Shown here: one piece after another, positions 25,055 to 32,493 of the stretch
Layout: every line of letters starts with the position of its first letter
Position numbering within the stretch: the stretch's first letter is position 1
Assembly: GCF_003259255.1 (NCBI RefSeq)
Contig: NZ_QGOL01000012.1
Span: forward strand, 1-64,000
DNA length: 64,000 nt
DNA from: Algoriphagus litoralis
GTDB taxonomy: Bacteria; Bacteroidota; Bacteroidia; Cytophagales; Cyclobacteriaceae
Direction of reading: 5' to 3'
Notes under the pieces: generated by a model
The model's input: only the letters and a program-made list of their open reading frames with translations
Told to the model about the DNA's origin: nothing
Database searches by the model: none
Translations under genes and position numbers: made by a program

Positions 25055-25066
25055 ATATCGAGCGGT

Positions 25067-25309
25067 TTATGACGTAATGTTTTTTTCGAGTTTGGAGATT
25101 TTTCGGTCCGTATTTACCAGATAAACTGTGATCCCGATGAAAATGATTGCAATGATTCCCACCAAAACATAAATTTTTCCGTCTCCACGCAGTTGATCCG
25201 CCATTTCTACGGTACTGTTGGAGTAGTCGGATTCGGTTACCGGAATTTTTTCCTGAGCTAGAGCGCTCAGTGAGAATAGTAGCAGGGCAATTGTCAAGAA
25301 TTTTTTCAT
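25067..25309 (-). CDS. ccmD: CcmD-like small membrane protein
   Basis: An 80-residue protein with a signal peptide (MKKFLTIALLLFSLSALAQ), a short outer segment, one membrane helix (about 49-67, IYVLVGIIAIIFIGITVYLV), and a basic cytoplasmic end rich in Lys. Position between ccmC and ccmE and the single helix with charged tail fit CcmD, which helps release holo-CcmE. The family is very variable; a cleavable signal is more usual in Bacteroidota CcmD than in the enterobacterial type. The ATG at 25309 is preferred over an upstream codon at 25339 because the signal peptide starts there. Confidence 0.82.
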   Translation of the reverse strand: MKKFLTIALLLFSLSALAQEKIPVTESDYSNSTVEMADQLRGDGKIYVLVGIIAIIFIGITVYLVNTDRKISKLEKNITS

Positions 25310-25335
25310 GTGTTTGTAATTTGTTTTTAGCAGAC

Positions 25336-25390
25336 ACACCTGCCTTTTCCGGCAGGCAGGTGGAATCTTCTCGCCTTCCGGCAGGAAGAT
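25336..25390. repeat. Intergenic palindromic repeat, copy 2 (ccmC-ccmD spacer)
   Basis: CACCTGCC (25337-25344) pairs with GGCAGGTG (25355-25362); a second stem ATCTTC...GAAGAT with CCTTCCGGCAGG inside follows (25365-25390). It is the same two-hairpin design as the element at 19796-19849, with only a few differences. Confidence 0.75.
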
Positions 25391-25441
25391 GCATTACAAT
25401 CATCCCTTTGTGTATCGACTTGGGTCATGCTCGATTTCATC

Positions 25442-26116
25442 TCAGGAATTTAGAAATCTGTCCTCCAGCACTCGTTCCACTCTACGGATTCTCACTCGGA
25501 CCGTTGCCATCCAAGCTCCCAAAAGGGTCCATCCTAGAATTGCTGGATAAAATACCAGGCGGAGTTTGGAATCAAGATCGTAGGCGTTGAACCCAGGATT
25601 CCCTCCGTTACCAGGATGAAGACTGTCTGTTAACCTTGGCAAAACGAAGATCAGGGGAATGAAAGCTGCAAAAGCGAAAATATTATAGACTGAACCTATC
25701 CGAGCTTTCTGCTGTGGATCTGTGATGCTGCCTCTGAGAATGAGATAGGCAAAGTACATGAGTAAGCCTATAGCGGCGGCATTTTGCTTGGGATCACCAC
25801 TCCAGTAGTCTCCCCAGGTAAACCTCGCCCATAGCATCCCGGTGACAATACCCAATACGCCAAAAAGAATAGCGGCATTAGTGAATTCAATCGCCATGTC
25901 GTCATGCTCAAGGTTGTTGGTTCGCAAATATTTAATGCTGTAATATACTGCCACTATCAGCATCAGAATCATCCCAAACCACATGGTCACATGGAAATGT
26001 AAGGCACGGATGGTTTCATTCAGAATAGGAAGTCGAGGGACGTCCATCAGCAATCCGGCAGTGAGTGTGTACAGCAAGAGTCCGATTGCAAGGATTTTCC
26101 ACCAGGATTGGCGCAT
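25442..26116 (-). CDS. ccmC: Haem exporter membrane protein CcmC
   Basis: A 224-residue membrane protein with six predicted helices. It has the WWD motif as RFTWGDYWSGDPKQNAA, and flanking His in IRALHFHVTMWFGMIL and in LTDSLHPGN. It loads haem onto CcmE. The frame extends upstream to a TTG at 26143, but that codon lies inside a perfect -7 box (26141-26148), so the ATG at 26116 (MRQSWWKILAIG) is the true start. It is the first gene of the ccmC-D-E-F run. ccmA and ccmB, often next to ccmC, are absent here. Confidence 0.92.
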   Translation of the reverse strand: MRQSWWKILAIGLLLYTLTAGLLMDVPRLPILNETIRALHFHVTMWFGMILMLIVAVYYSIKYLRTNNLEHDDMAIEFTNAAILFGVLGIVTGMLWARFTWGDYWSGDPKQNAAAIGLLMYFAYLILRGSITDPQQKARIGSVYNIFAFAAFIPLIFVLPRLTDSLHPGNGGNPGFNAYDLDSKLRLVFYPAILGWTLLGAWMATVRVRIRRVERVLEDRFLNS

Positions 26117-26140
26117 AGGGTAATTTTGCTTTTTCAAGCG

Positions 26141-26148
26141 CAAAAATA
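26141..26148 (-). promoter_or_regulatory. -7 box of the ccmC-D-E-F operon
   Basis: TATTTTTG on the minus strand, full match to TAnnTTTG, about 25 bases before the ccmC ATG. No clear -33 TTTG. Confidence 0.55.
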
Positions 26149-26368
26149 CGTCATAAGTTCCTGAATCCCGTGCTTTTTTCTGATAAAAGGAAATGGGATT
26201 TACGATTTAAGAAGTACCAATTACGAGGTCATGTTCGATATCAATCCGGCGAGATCCGACGAAATTTGAAATCCCCGGGACTAGATCATTTTTTTATGTT
26301 ATCAACAAAGACACCCAAAACCATTCTTCCTATTTTTCAATTTTAAAATATTTCAATTTTCCAATCCT

Positions 26369-26376
26369 TACCTTTG
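26369..26376 (+). promoter_or_regulatory. -7 box four bases before the rlmN start
   Basis: TACCTTTG, full match, then TCCT and the GTG start codon at 26381. Transcription would begin at or one base before the start codon. No -33 TTTG is visible. Confidence 0.5.
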
Positions 26377-26380
26377 TCCT

Positions 26381-27445
26381 GTGGAAAACCAAAAGATCGA
26401 CATTCGAAAATTAAGTCTGACCGAGCTGGAAGACTATTTTTTGGCAAAAGGGGACAAAAAATTCCGGGCAAAGCAGGTCTATGATTGGCTTTGGAATAAG
26501 TCCCTGAAAAACTTCGATGACATGAGCAATATTTCCCTGTCCACCCGGGAAATGCTGAAGGAAAACTTCATCATCAACCACATTCAGGTCGATCTGATGC
26601 AGCATAGCAGCGACGGCACCATCAAAAATGCTGTAAAACTCTACGATGATAAGATTGTCGAATCTGTACTTATTCCTACCACCAAGCGGATTACTGCATG
26701 CGTATCCTCCCAGGTAGGTTGTAGTCTGGATTGTAACTTTTGTGCAACTGCGAGGCTTAAGCGTATGCGTAACCTCACCCCTGGTGAGATTTACGACCAA
26801 GTCGTCGCCATCAAAGAAGAAGCAGAGACCTATTTCCAGCGGCCCTTGACCAATATCGTTTTCATGGGGATGGGTGAGCCTCTGCTCAATTATGCCAATG
26901 TGATCGAGGCCATTGATAAAATTACTTCTCACGAAGGACTTGGAATGGCTCCGAGAAGGATTACCCTGTCTACTGTAGGGGTGACCAAGATGATCCGAAA
27001 GATGGCAGACGATGAGGTTAAATTTAATCTTGCCGTTTCGCTCCACTCGGCGATCAATGAAACGCGCTCCCGTCTCATGCCGATCAACGATTCCAATCCG
27101 ATCGAGGAACTAGCTGAAGCTTTAAAATACTGGTACCAAAAGACCAAACGAAAGGTGACTTACGAATATGTGATCTGGGAGGGAATCAATGACGATGAAA
27201 AACACGTACGTGCACTTGCCAAATTCTGTAAAATCATTCCTTCAAAGGTAAATCTGATCCAGTACAACCCGATCGATGAAGGGGAATTTCGTCAGGCAAA
27301 GCAGGAAGCAGTGGATATGTATGTGCGGATTTTGGAGCAAAATGGAATCATCGCCAAAGTCCGGAAATCAAGAGGACAAGACATCGACGCTGCGTGTGGG
27401 CAGCTGGCTAATAAAAACGAAGTAGCACAATTATCAAGGATTTAA
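26381..27445 (+). CDS. rlmN: 23S rRNA (adenine2503-C2) methyltransferase RlmN
   Basis: A 354-residue radical-SAM enzyme that methylates A2503 of 23S rRNA (and A37 of some tRNAs). The radical-SAM cysteines are in CSLDCNFCATA (CxxxCxxC), the glycine-rich SAM loop is FMGMGEPLLNY, and the methyl-carrying Cys is in the C-terminal DIDAACGQLANK. Length is normal. The start is GTG (VENQKIDIRK); the next in-frame ATG would remove conserved N-terminal residues. A perfect -7 box ends four bases before it, so the message is probably leaderless. A terminator follows. Confidence 0.95.
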   Translation: MENQKIDIRKLSLTELEDYFLAKGDKKFRAKQVYDWLWNKSLKNFDDMSNISLSTREMLKENFIINHIQVDLMQHSSDGTIKNAVKLYDDKIVESVLIPTTKRITACVSSQVGCSLDCNFCATARLKRMRNLTPGEIYDQVVAIKEEAETYFQRPLTNIVFMGMGEPLLNYANVIEAIDKITSHEGLGMAPRRITLSTVGVTKMIRKMADDEVKFNLAVSLHSAINETRSRLMPINDSNPIEELAEALKYWYQKTKRKVTYEYVIWEGINDDEKHVRALAKFCKIIPSKVNLIQYNPIDEGEFRQAKQEAVDMYVRILEQNGIIAKVRKSRGQDIDAACGQLANKNEVAQLSRI

Positions 27446-27466
27446 TATTTTTTTTCTTGTATTTAA

Positions 27467-27497
27467 AGCAAGTAGTAGTTTTATTACTTGCGTTTTT
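27467..27497 (+). terminator. Terminator of rlmN
   Basis: Stem GCAAGTA / TACTTGC (27468-27474, 27485-27491) followed by GTTTTTG. Confidence 0.75.
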
Positions 27498-27517
27498 GAT
27501 AACCAACTATTCTACTC

Positions 27518-30190
27518 ATGAAAACCCTTTTTTCAGGGATGCTTTTTGTTGCATTCAGCTTCTTTGTTTTACCCATTCAGGCACAGGAAACATTACCTGA
27601 TCAGATTCAAAACTATTTTCAGAGCATCCAAAAAGAATTTCCTACGGAGAAAGTTTATCTGCACCTGGATAAGCATACGTACACTCTGGGTGATGACGTA
27701 TGGTTCAGTGCCTATCTCCTTGCAGGGAGTAGCCAGATTCCCTCTCCGTTGAGTAGCACCTTATATGTGGATATTTTTGATGGGTCTGGCCTGCTGTTGG
27801 AGCAGCGCAAAGTGAAAATCGAACAAGGCCGTGGTGCGGGGGACTTTAAAATTCCAAGATTCGGAAAAACAGGTAAATACCAAGTCAAAGCCTACACAGC
27901 ATGGATGCGAAATTTTGGTGAAGAATATTTTCTTACCACTTCTTTTGTAGTAGTCGATGGTGCAGGGGGGTCATTTCTTCCAAAGGTTAACTTTAGCGAA
28001 ATCAGTACCTCTACCGGGAAAGTAAAATACCAAGTAGAAATCGATGCAGTTTCCAGTAGTGGAAATCCATTGTCCAATCAACCTTTGGAAATTCGAGCAC
28101 TTGCCGGCGAAACTGAATTGTACAAGCAATCTCTTGCCCTGAATGCACAGGGTCAAGCTTCTTTTTCCTTCACTATACCCGAAAAAGACAATCCCAGTCA
28201 AAGTCTGGAAATGACTTACTATGAAAACGGGGATTATCCCGTGACTCAGACCATCCGCCTGCCATACGCTTTGAGTTTGGCAGATGTACAGTTTTTGCCT
28301 GAGGGAGGACATATGGTGATTGGCAAAAAGTCAAATGTGGCCTTTCGTGCTGTGGATCCAGATGGAACTCCTTTGGATATTCAGGGTACAATCGAGGGAC
28401 AGCCTTTTGCCACCCGTTTTGGAGGCATGGGAAAAGTGGAATTGACGCCTTCCAAATCAGATTATTCAGCGGTAATCACCAACCCAAAAACAGGTGAAAC
28501 CAGAACTGTTTCCCTCCCCAAGGCGGATTCTGAGGGACTTGTCGTCCAAGTAGTCAATAATCCTGGTGCTGCATTTATCACGGTTTTTGTACAGGGGCAG
28601 TACGACCCAAATTCCTTGCTGTTGGTTTCTCAGACTCGTGGGGTGATCAATTACATGATTCAGGGTGCTTTGGCCAATGGAGTTTGGGGAGTTAGGATTC
28701 CAAAAGAAAACCTCATCTCCGGGATCAACCACATTACTGTACTGAGTACTGAGGGCAAGCCGCTTTTGGAGCGTTTGATTTTTGTTCAAAAAGATGATTT
28801 TCTCAAGCTTGAACTAGCCAACTCCGGTCCACTCAGCCCTCGGGGAAAAGTAGCGTTGGACTTTACAGGGACTTTCAATAATCAGCCTGCCAAAGGTTCT
28901 TTTTCCATTTCTGTGACTGATGCAGATCAAGTGAGTGATGAGTCAGATGAGTATGGAACCATTTTCTCGTCCTTGCTCCTGACTTCAGACCTTCGTGGCA
29001 AAATCCATCAGCCAGGAATTTATTTCAAAGATCAGGAAGCAGAGACATTGGAGCTGCTTGATCTAGTCATGTTGACTCATGGATGGAGACGGTTTACCTG
29101 GGATGATGTATTGGCCAATAAGCTTCCTGAGATTGCTAATTTCATCGAGCGTGGAATTAATATTGAAGGACAGATTACAGAGCAGCAAGAAACCAAAAAA
29201 GGACTTGGTGGTGGAAAGGTAAGTGCTGTAATTGGGGATGGAATTGAGATTATTTCTTCTGAATACGGCCCAAATGGGCGGTTTATTTTAAGGGAATTGG
29301 ATTATCAGGATTCGGTCACAGTGACCATCACCGCTGAGGATAGCCGTGCAAGAAATTTCGTGGATGTGAGTATCATCAAGCCTGAGGCAGTATTTACTCA
29401 GATCAATGGGGTCTACCCCACCCAAATCCAATGGCCTGCTGCCTTAGCAGAAAGTTTCGAAGCAAGAAACTTGCTTCAGCGACTCAATGAAGATCAGGAT
29501 ATTTTGGATCTGGAAGGAGTGACTGTAGAAGCCAAGACGATTCAAAAAGAAGAAGAGGAAGTCAGAAAAATATATGGAACAGGTGATGTGACAATCAATC
29601 CGGATAAAATCCCGGGGAATGTTGCTTATACAAACGTCTTTCAGCTGATCCAAGGCAGAGTATCCGGAGTTCAGGTTTTTGTTTCGGGTTTGGATGTTCA
29701 GGTCCAGATCAGGGGAGTAGGCTCGGTTAACTCCGGAACAGGTCCATTGTATTTGTTGGATAATTTCCCTGTGGATGCCAGCACCTTACTTCAAATAAAT
29801 CCCCGGGATGTATCCAGTGTGGATGTTTTTAAGGATCCGGCCAGAGCAGCCATTTTTGGTTCGCAGGGTGCAAATGGGGTCATTGCAGTCTACACCAAAA
29901 CGGGTGCTGGGATCAGTAATGTAAGCGTTGGGGGGACCTTGGTGACCCAATATGGAGGGTATGATTCTCCGAGGGAATTTTATTCGCCCAAATACGATGA
30001 AAAATCAAACGCAAATGCTACTACGGACAGCAGGGCGACACTTTATTGGAACCCAGCAGTAAATACTGATGCCAATGGCAAAGCACAAATCCAGTTTTTC
30101 AATTCTGACACTGCAAAACGCCAACTGATCATTCTAGAAGGGATGGACGCTGAAGGTAGACTGGGCAGGACTGTAAAAATCATCCAATAG
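27518..30190 (+). CDS. Exported MG2-like protein with a TonB-receptor plug but no barrel
   Basis: An 890-residue exported protein. It has a signal peptide (to about residue 23, PIQAQE), then an MG2/macroglobulin-like domain (about 38-150, EKVYLHLDKHTYTLGDDVWF), several more beta domains, and, at about 690-790, a TonB-dependent receptor plug. The plug shows VQIRGVGSVNSGTGPLYLLD and the SusC-type INPRDVSSVDVFKDPARAAIFGSQ followed by GANGVIAVYTKTG. Instead of the 22-strand barrel there is only a further beta domain of about 90 residues ending YWNPAVNTDANGKAQI. It is therefore not a transporter by itself; the role of such barrel-less plug proteins is not known to me. It stands between rlmN and a small barrel gene with its own promoter. 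Confidence 0.85.
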   Translation: MKTLFSGMLFVAFSFFVLPIQAQETLPDQIQNYFQSIQKEFPTEKVYLHLDKHTYTLGDDVWFSAYLLAGSSQIPSPLSSTLYVDIFDGSGLLLEQRKVKIEQGRGAGDFKIPRFGKTGKYQVKAYTAWMRNFGEEYFLTTSFVVVDGAGGSFLPKVNFSEISTSTGKVKYQVEIDAVSSSGNPLSNQPLEIRALAGETELYKQSLALNAQGQASFSFTIPEKDNPSQSLEMTYYENGDYPVTQTIRLPYALSLADVQFLPEGGHMVIGKKSNVAFRAVDPDGTPLDIQGTIEGQPFATRFGGMGKVELTPSKSDYSAVITNPKTGETRTVSLPKADSEGLVVQVVNNPGAAFITVFVQGQYDPNSLLLVSQTRGVINYMIQGALANGVWGVRIPKENLISGINHITVLSTEGKPLLERLIFVQKDDFLKLELANSGPLSPRGKVALDFTGTFNNQPAKGSFSISVTDADQVSDESDEYGTIFSSLLLTSDLRGKIHQPGIYFKDQEAETLELLDLVMLTHGWRRFTWDDVLANKLPEIANFIERGINIEGQITEQQETKKGLGGGKVSAVIGDGIEIISSEYGPNGRFILRELDYQDSVTVTITAEDSRARNFVDVSIIKPEAVFTQINGVYPTQIQWPAALAESFEARNLLQRLNEDQDILDLEGVTVEAKTIQKEEEEVRKIYGTGDVTINPDKIPGNVAYTNVFQLIQGRVSGVQVFVSGLDVQVQIRGVGSVNSGTGPLYLLDNFPVDASTLLQINPRDVSSVDVFKDPARAAIFGSQGANGVIAVYTKTGAGISNVSVGGTLVTQYGGYDSPREFYSPKYDEKSNANATTDSRATLYWNPAVNTDANGKAQIQFFNSDTAKRQLIILEGMDAEGRLGRTVKIIQ

Positions 30191-30197
30191 TCCACAC

Positions 30198-30228
30198 TTG
30201 CAAAGCTCAGCAAAGGCGCTTACCTTTT
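30198..30228 (+). promoter_or_regulatory. Candidate promoter of the small barrel gene
   Basis: TTG (30198-30200), 20 bases, TACCTTTT (30221-30228), one mismatch in the -7 box. Leader about 15 bases. Confidence 0.5.
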
Positions 30229-30247
30229 TTAGAAAAAAGCTGGATCT

Positions 30248-30718
30248 ATGAAAAAAGCACTTTTGTTTTTTGTTCTGATGGGAGCCTTGGTCATTCAGTC
30301 TGAGGCTCAGGAAAAAGGTGATGCTAGACTACATGCCTTGGCAACCTATGGATTACGGTTTGGTGAATTTGGAGCCGGAGCCGGAGCTGAGTTCTTTTTT
30401 GCAGACAAGTTTGCTTTGATGCCGAGTTTTGTGAAATATTTTCCCGAAGTGGGTAATTCCAGCAACCTGAGTTTTGACCTGCGGTATTATGTGACCGAGG
30501 GACCATCACAGCTCTATTTTATGGCAGGATACAGCCAAACTTTTCAAAATAATCAACCCGGACAGCCTGGGGTCAAGCAAAATTATGTTGGAGCTAATGT
30601 CGGCGTCGGTGCCTATATCGTCCTCACGGAATGGGTTGGCCTGAGTACCGAGTTCAAATTTCAAAGTCAATTTAGGCAGGAACCCGGATTCAGAATTGGG
30701 TTGGCTTTTCCTCTTTAG
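30248..30718 (+). CDS. Small outer-membrane beta-barrel-like protein
   Basis: A 156-residue exported protein. It has a signal peptide (MKKALLFFVLMGALVIQSEAQ). The rest alternates hydrophobic and polar residues with aromatic girdles (LHALATYGLRFGEFGAGAGAEFFF; LSFDLRYYV; LYFMAGYSQTF; VGANVGVGAYIVL) and ends with a strand closing in Phe-Pro-Leu, as small eight-strand barrels do. Function unknown. It lies 57 bases after the MG2/plug gene with a probable promoter in the gap. Confidence 0.78.
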   Translation: MKKALLFFVLMGALVIQSEAQEKGDARLHALATYGLRFGEFGAGAGAEFFFADKFALMPSFVKYFPEVGNSSNLSFDLRYYVTEGPSQLYFMAGYSQTFQNNQPGQPGVKQNYVGANVGVGAYIVLTEWVGLSTEFKFQSQFRQEPGFRIGLAFPL

Positions 30719-30763
30719 TCCGTTTGAAATCTATCTCGAAAATGAGGTCAGGATAGGCCGTTA

Positions 30764-31699
30764 TTACTTTTTGCTGAATTCAAAAAGCTTCCTTTTTTCT
30801 TCTTTGCTAAGTGCATCGTATCCTTTCTCGGCGATTTTATCCAGGATCATGTCGATTTCTTCCTGTGTAGCTTCTTGGTTTTTTGCTATCGTGGAAGGAT
30901 TGGATTTGGAAGAAAAGCTCCCAAAACCACCACTGCTCGTAGTTTTTGCTTTGCGGTAGCTGACTTTTACTTTGCTTTGATTTCGGCTAAATAGATTTTC
31001 AAAGAAAATTCCCACTTTCTGCACGGGCACTCCCCAGTCGTTCCCTTTGCGGAGCTGAGTGATGTAGAGGTAGCCGAGCAGTGCTCCTCCCAGATGGGCA
31101 ATCTCCCCGCCAGCGTTGGCACCGATGGAGTTGGCAAAAGATAGAATTACATAGAATGCCGCAATGTAAACGATCTTGACAGGACCGATAATGAGTAGAA
31201 AAAACGTGGTATTTGGAGTGAGTGTCGCTGCGCCTACGACAATGGCAAAAACGCCTGCACTCGCTCCCAACATCATAGAAGTTTCTACAGATTGGCTGAA
31301 ATAGGGAGCAAGGTTGTAGATAACCACATAAAACAAAGCACCGAATAGTCCGCCCAAAATGTAAAGATTGGCGAGTTTTCTACTGCCTAAGTACTGGTGA
31401 ACCAATAAACCAAACCAGTACAAAAACAGCATATTGAAGAGAATATGAAAAACCCCTTCGTGCAGGAACATGTAAGTGAACACCGTCCAAGGCTGAGTGG
31501 CAAGTTTGGGCAGGTAAGCAGGCATTGTCAGATGACTTAAGGCAGCTTGATAAATGTCTCCCAATCCACTGATGGTGAGCAGTACGCGGACAATCAGCAA
31601 TCCAAAAAACACCAGAATATTGATCGCAATCAGCTTATAAAGGCTGTTGTCGCTGTGCCTGAAGGCATTTTTCAAATTGTCCCAGAAACCTCCGTACAT
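30764..31699 (-). CDS. Rhomboid family intramembrane serine protease (first of two)
   Basis: A 311-residue membrane protease. Six helices carry the rhomboid features: HEGVFHILFNMLFLYWFG with the His-x-x-x-Asn pair, catalytic Ser147 in GASAGVF, and catalytic His202 in EIAHLGGALLGY. A cytoplasmic C-terminal tail of about 80 residues follows, with a conserved end (EEIDMILDKIAEKGYDALSKEEK). Both dyad residues are there, so it should be active. It is encoded one base after the stop of a second rhomboid gene, at the distal end of the mutL operon. Its substrate is unknown. Confidence 0.93.
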   Translation of the reverse strand: MYGGFWDNLKNAFRHSDNSLYKLIAINILVFFGLLIVRVLLTISGLGDIYQAALSHLTMPAYLPKLATQPWTVFTYMFLHEGVFHILFNMLFLYWFGLLVHQYLGSRKLANLYILGGLFGALFYVVIYNLAPYFSQSVETSMMLGASAGVFAIVVGAATLTPNTTFFLLIIGPVKIVYIAAFYVILSFANSIGANAGGEIAHLGGALLGYLYITQLRKGNDWGVPVQKVGIFFENLFSRNQSKVKVSYRKAKTTSSGGFGSFSSKSNPSTIAKNQEATQEEIDMILDKIAEKGYDALSKEEKRKLFEFSKK

Positions 31700-31700
31700 A

Positions 31701-32492
31701 TCAATAGAAACTTTTTCTGTCCTTTTTCCAATAATAAACCAATATCGCCCCGATCACCAGTCCGCTCAAATGCGCAAAATGTGCGACATTATCGGTAGGG
31801 CTGTTTAGAAATACGTTATAAATCGTATAAAGGGCATAAACTCCCACCAAATATTTTGCTTTGACAGGCATGGGGGGGAAAAGCAGGAAGAGTTGAGTAT
31901 TTGGGAAAAGCATACCAAAAGCTACCAAGATTCCGAAAAGTGCGCCAGATGCACCCACCATGGGTTGATTAGAGCGAAGTCTAAGAATAGCCTCAAGGGT
32001 CTTTTCTGCTCGCTCTATATACATGGGGTCTTCAGGATTTCGACTGTATTGATCCACAAAATCAAAAACTTCCGGTGAGAAGTAGCCCCTGTTTTCCAAT
32101 ACAAGGCGGTTGAAGTATTCAGGATCTGGACTGCTTTCAAAAGCCAGTACTTTGTCTTCAAGCGTTTTATATTCATACATAGAGTAGCCTGAATAGAGTA
32201 CTCCTGCACCGATCCCACAGACCATCCAAAGGATAAATAATTTTTTAGGACCCAAAAACTGTTCAAGCAGGGGACCAAAAATTAACAATCCAAACATGTT
32301 GCTGAATAGATGCCAAAAATCGGCATGCATAAACATGTAGGTTAAAAATTGAAATGGTTTGAAGTAGGTACTTTGAAGGTAATACAAGGCAAACCACTCA
32401 TTCAATACTGGAAATACAAAATTCGCCACCACAAAAACGACGATGTTGATCAGGAGGAGATTTTGTACGACCGGGGTGATATTTCTAAACAT
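31701..32492 (-). CDS. Rhomboid family intramembrane serine protease (second of two)
   Basis: A 263-residue membrane protease with Ser182 in GASGALFG and His241 in VAHFAHLSGL, and HADFWHLFSNMFGLLIFG in helix 2. An unusual hydrophilic insert of about 70 residues (about 107-176, highly charged, with RAEKTLEAILRLR at its end) lies between the third and fourth helices, just before the catalytic Ser helix. It lies one base after mutL and one base before the other rhomboid gene. The pair may act together or as a heterodimer, but that is inference. Confidence 0.92.
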   Translation of the reverse strand: MFRNITPVVQNLLLINIVVFVVANFVFPVLNEWFALYYLQSTYFKPFQFLTYMFMHADFWHLFSNMFGLLIFGPLLEQFLGPKKLFILWMVCGIGAGVLYSGYSMYEYKTLEDKVLAFESSPDPEYFNRLVLENRGYFSPEVFDFVDQYSRNPEDPMYIERAEKTLEAILRLRSNQPMVGASGALFGILVAFGMLFPNTQLFLLFPPMPVKAKYLVGVYALYTIYNVFLNSPTDNVAHFAHLSGLVIGAILVYYWKKDRKSFY

Positions 32493-32493
32493 G

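Noticed and set aside
26411-27046. A 211-codon minus-strand frame inside rlmN
   Set aside because: It mirrors the rlmN codons and has no recognisable domain; rlmN itself has all catalytic motifs.
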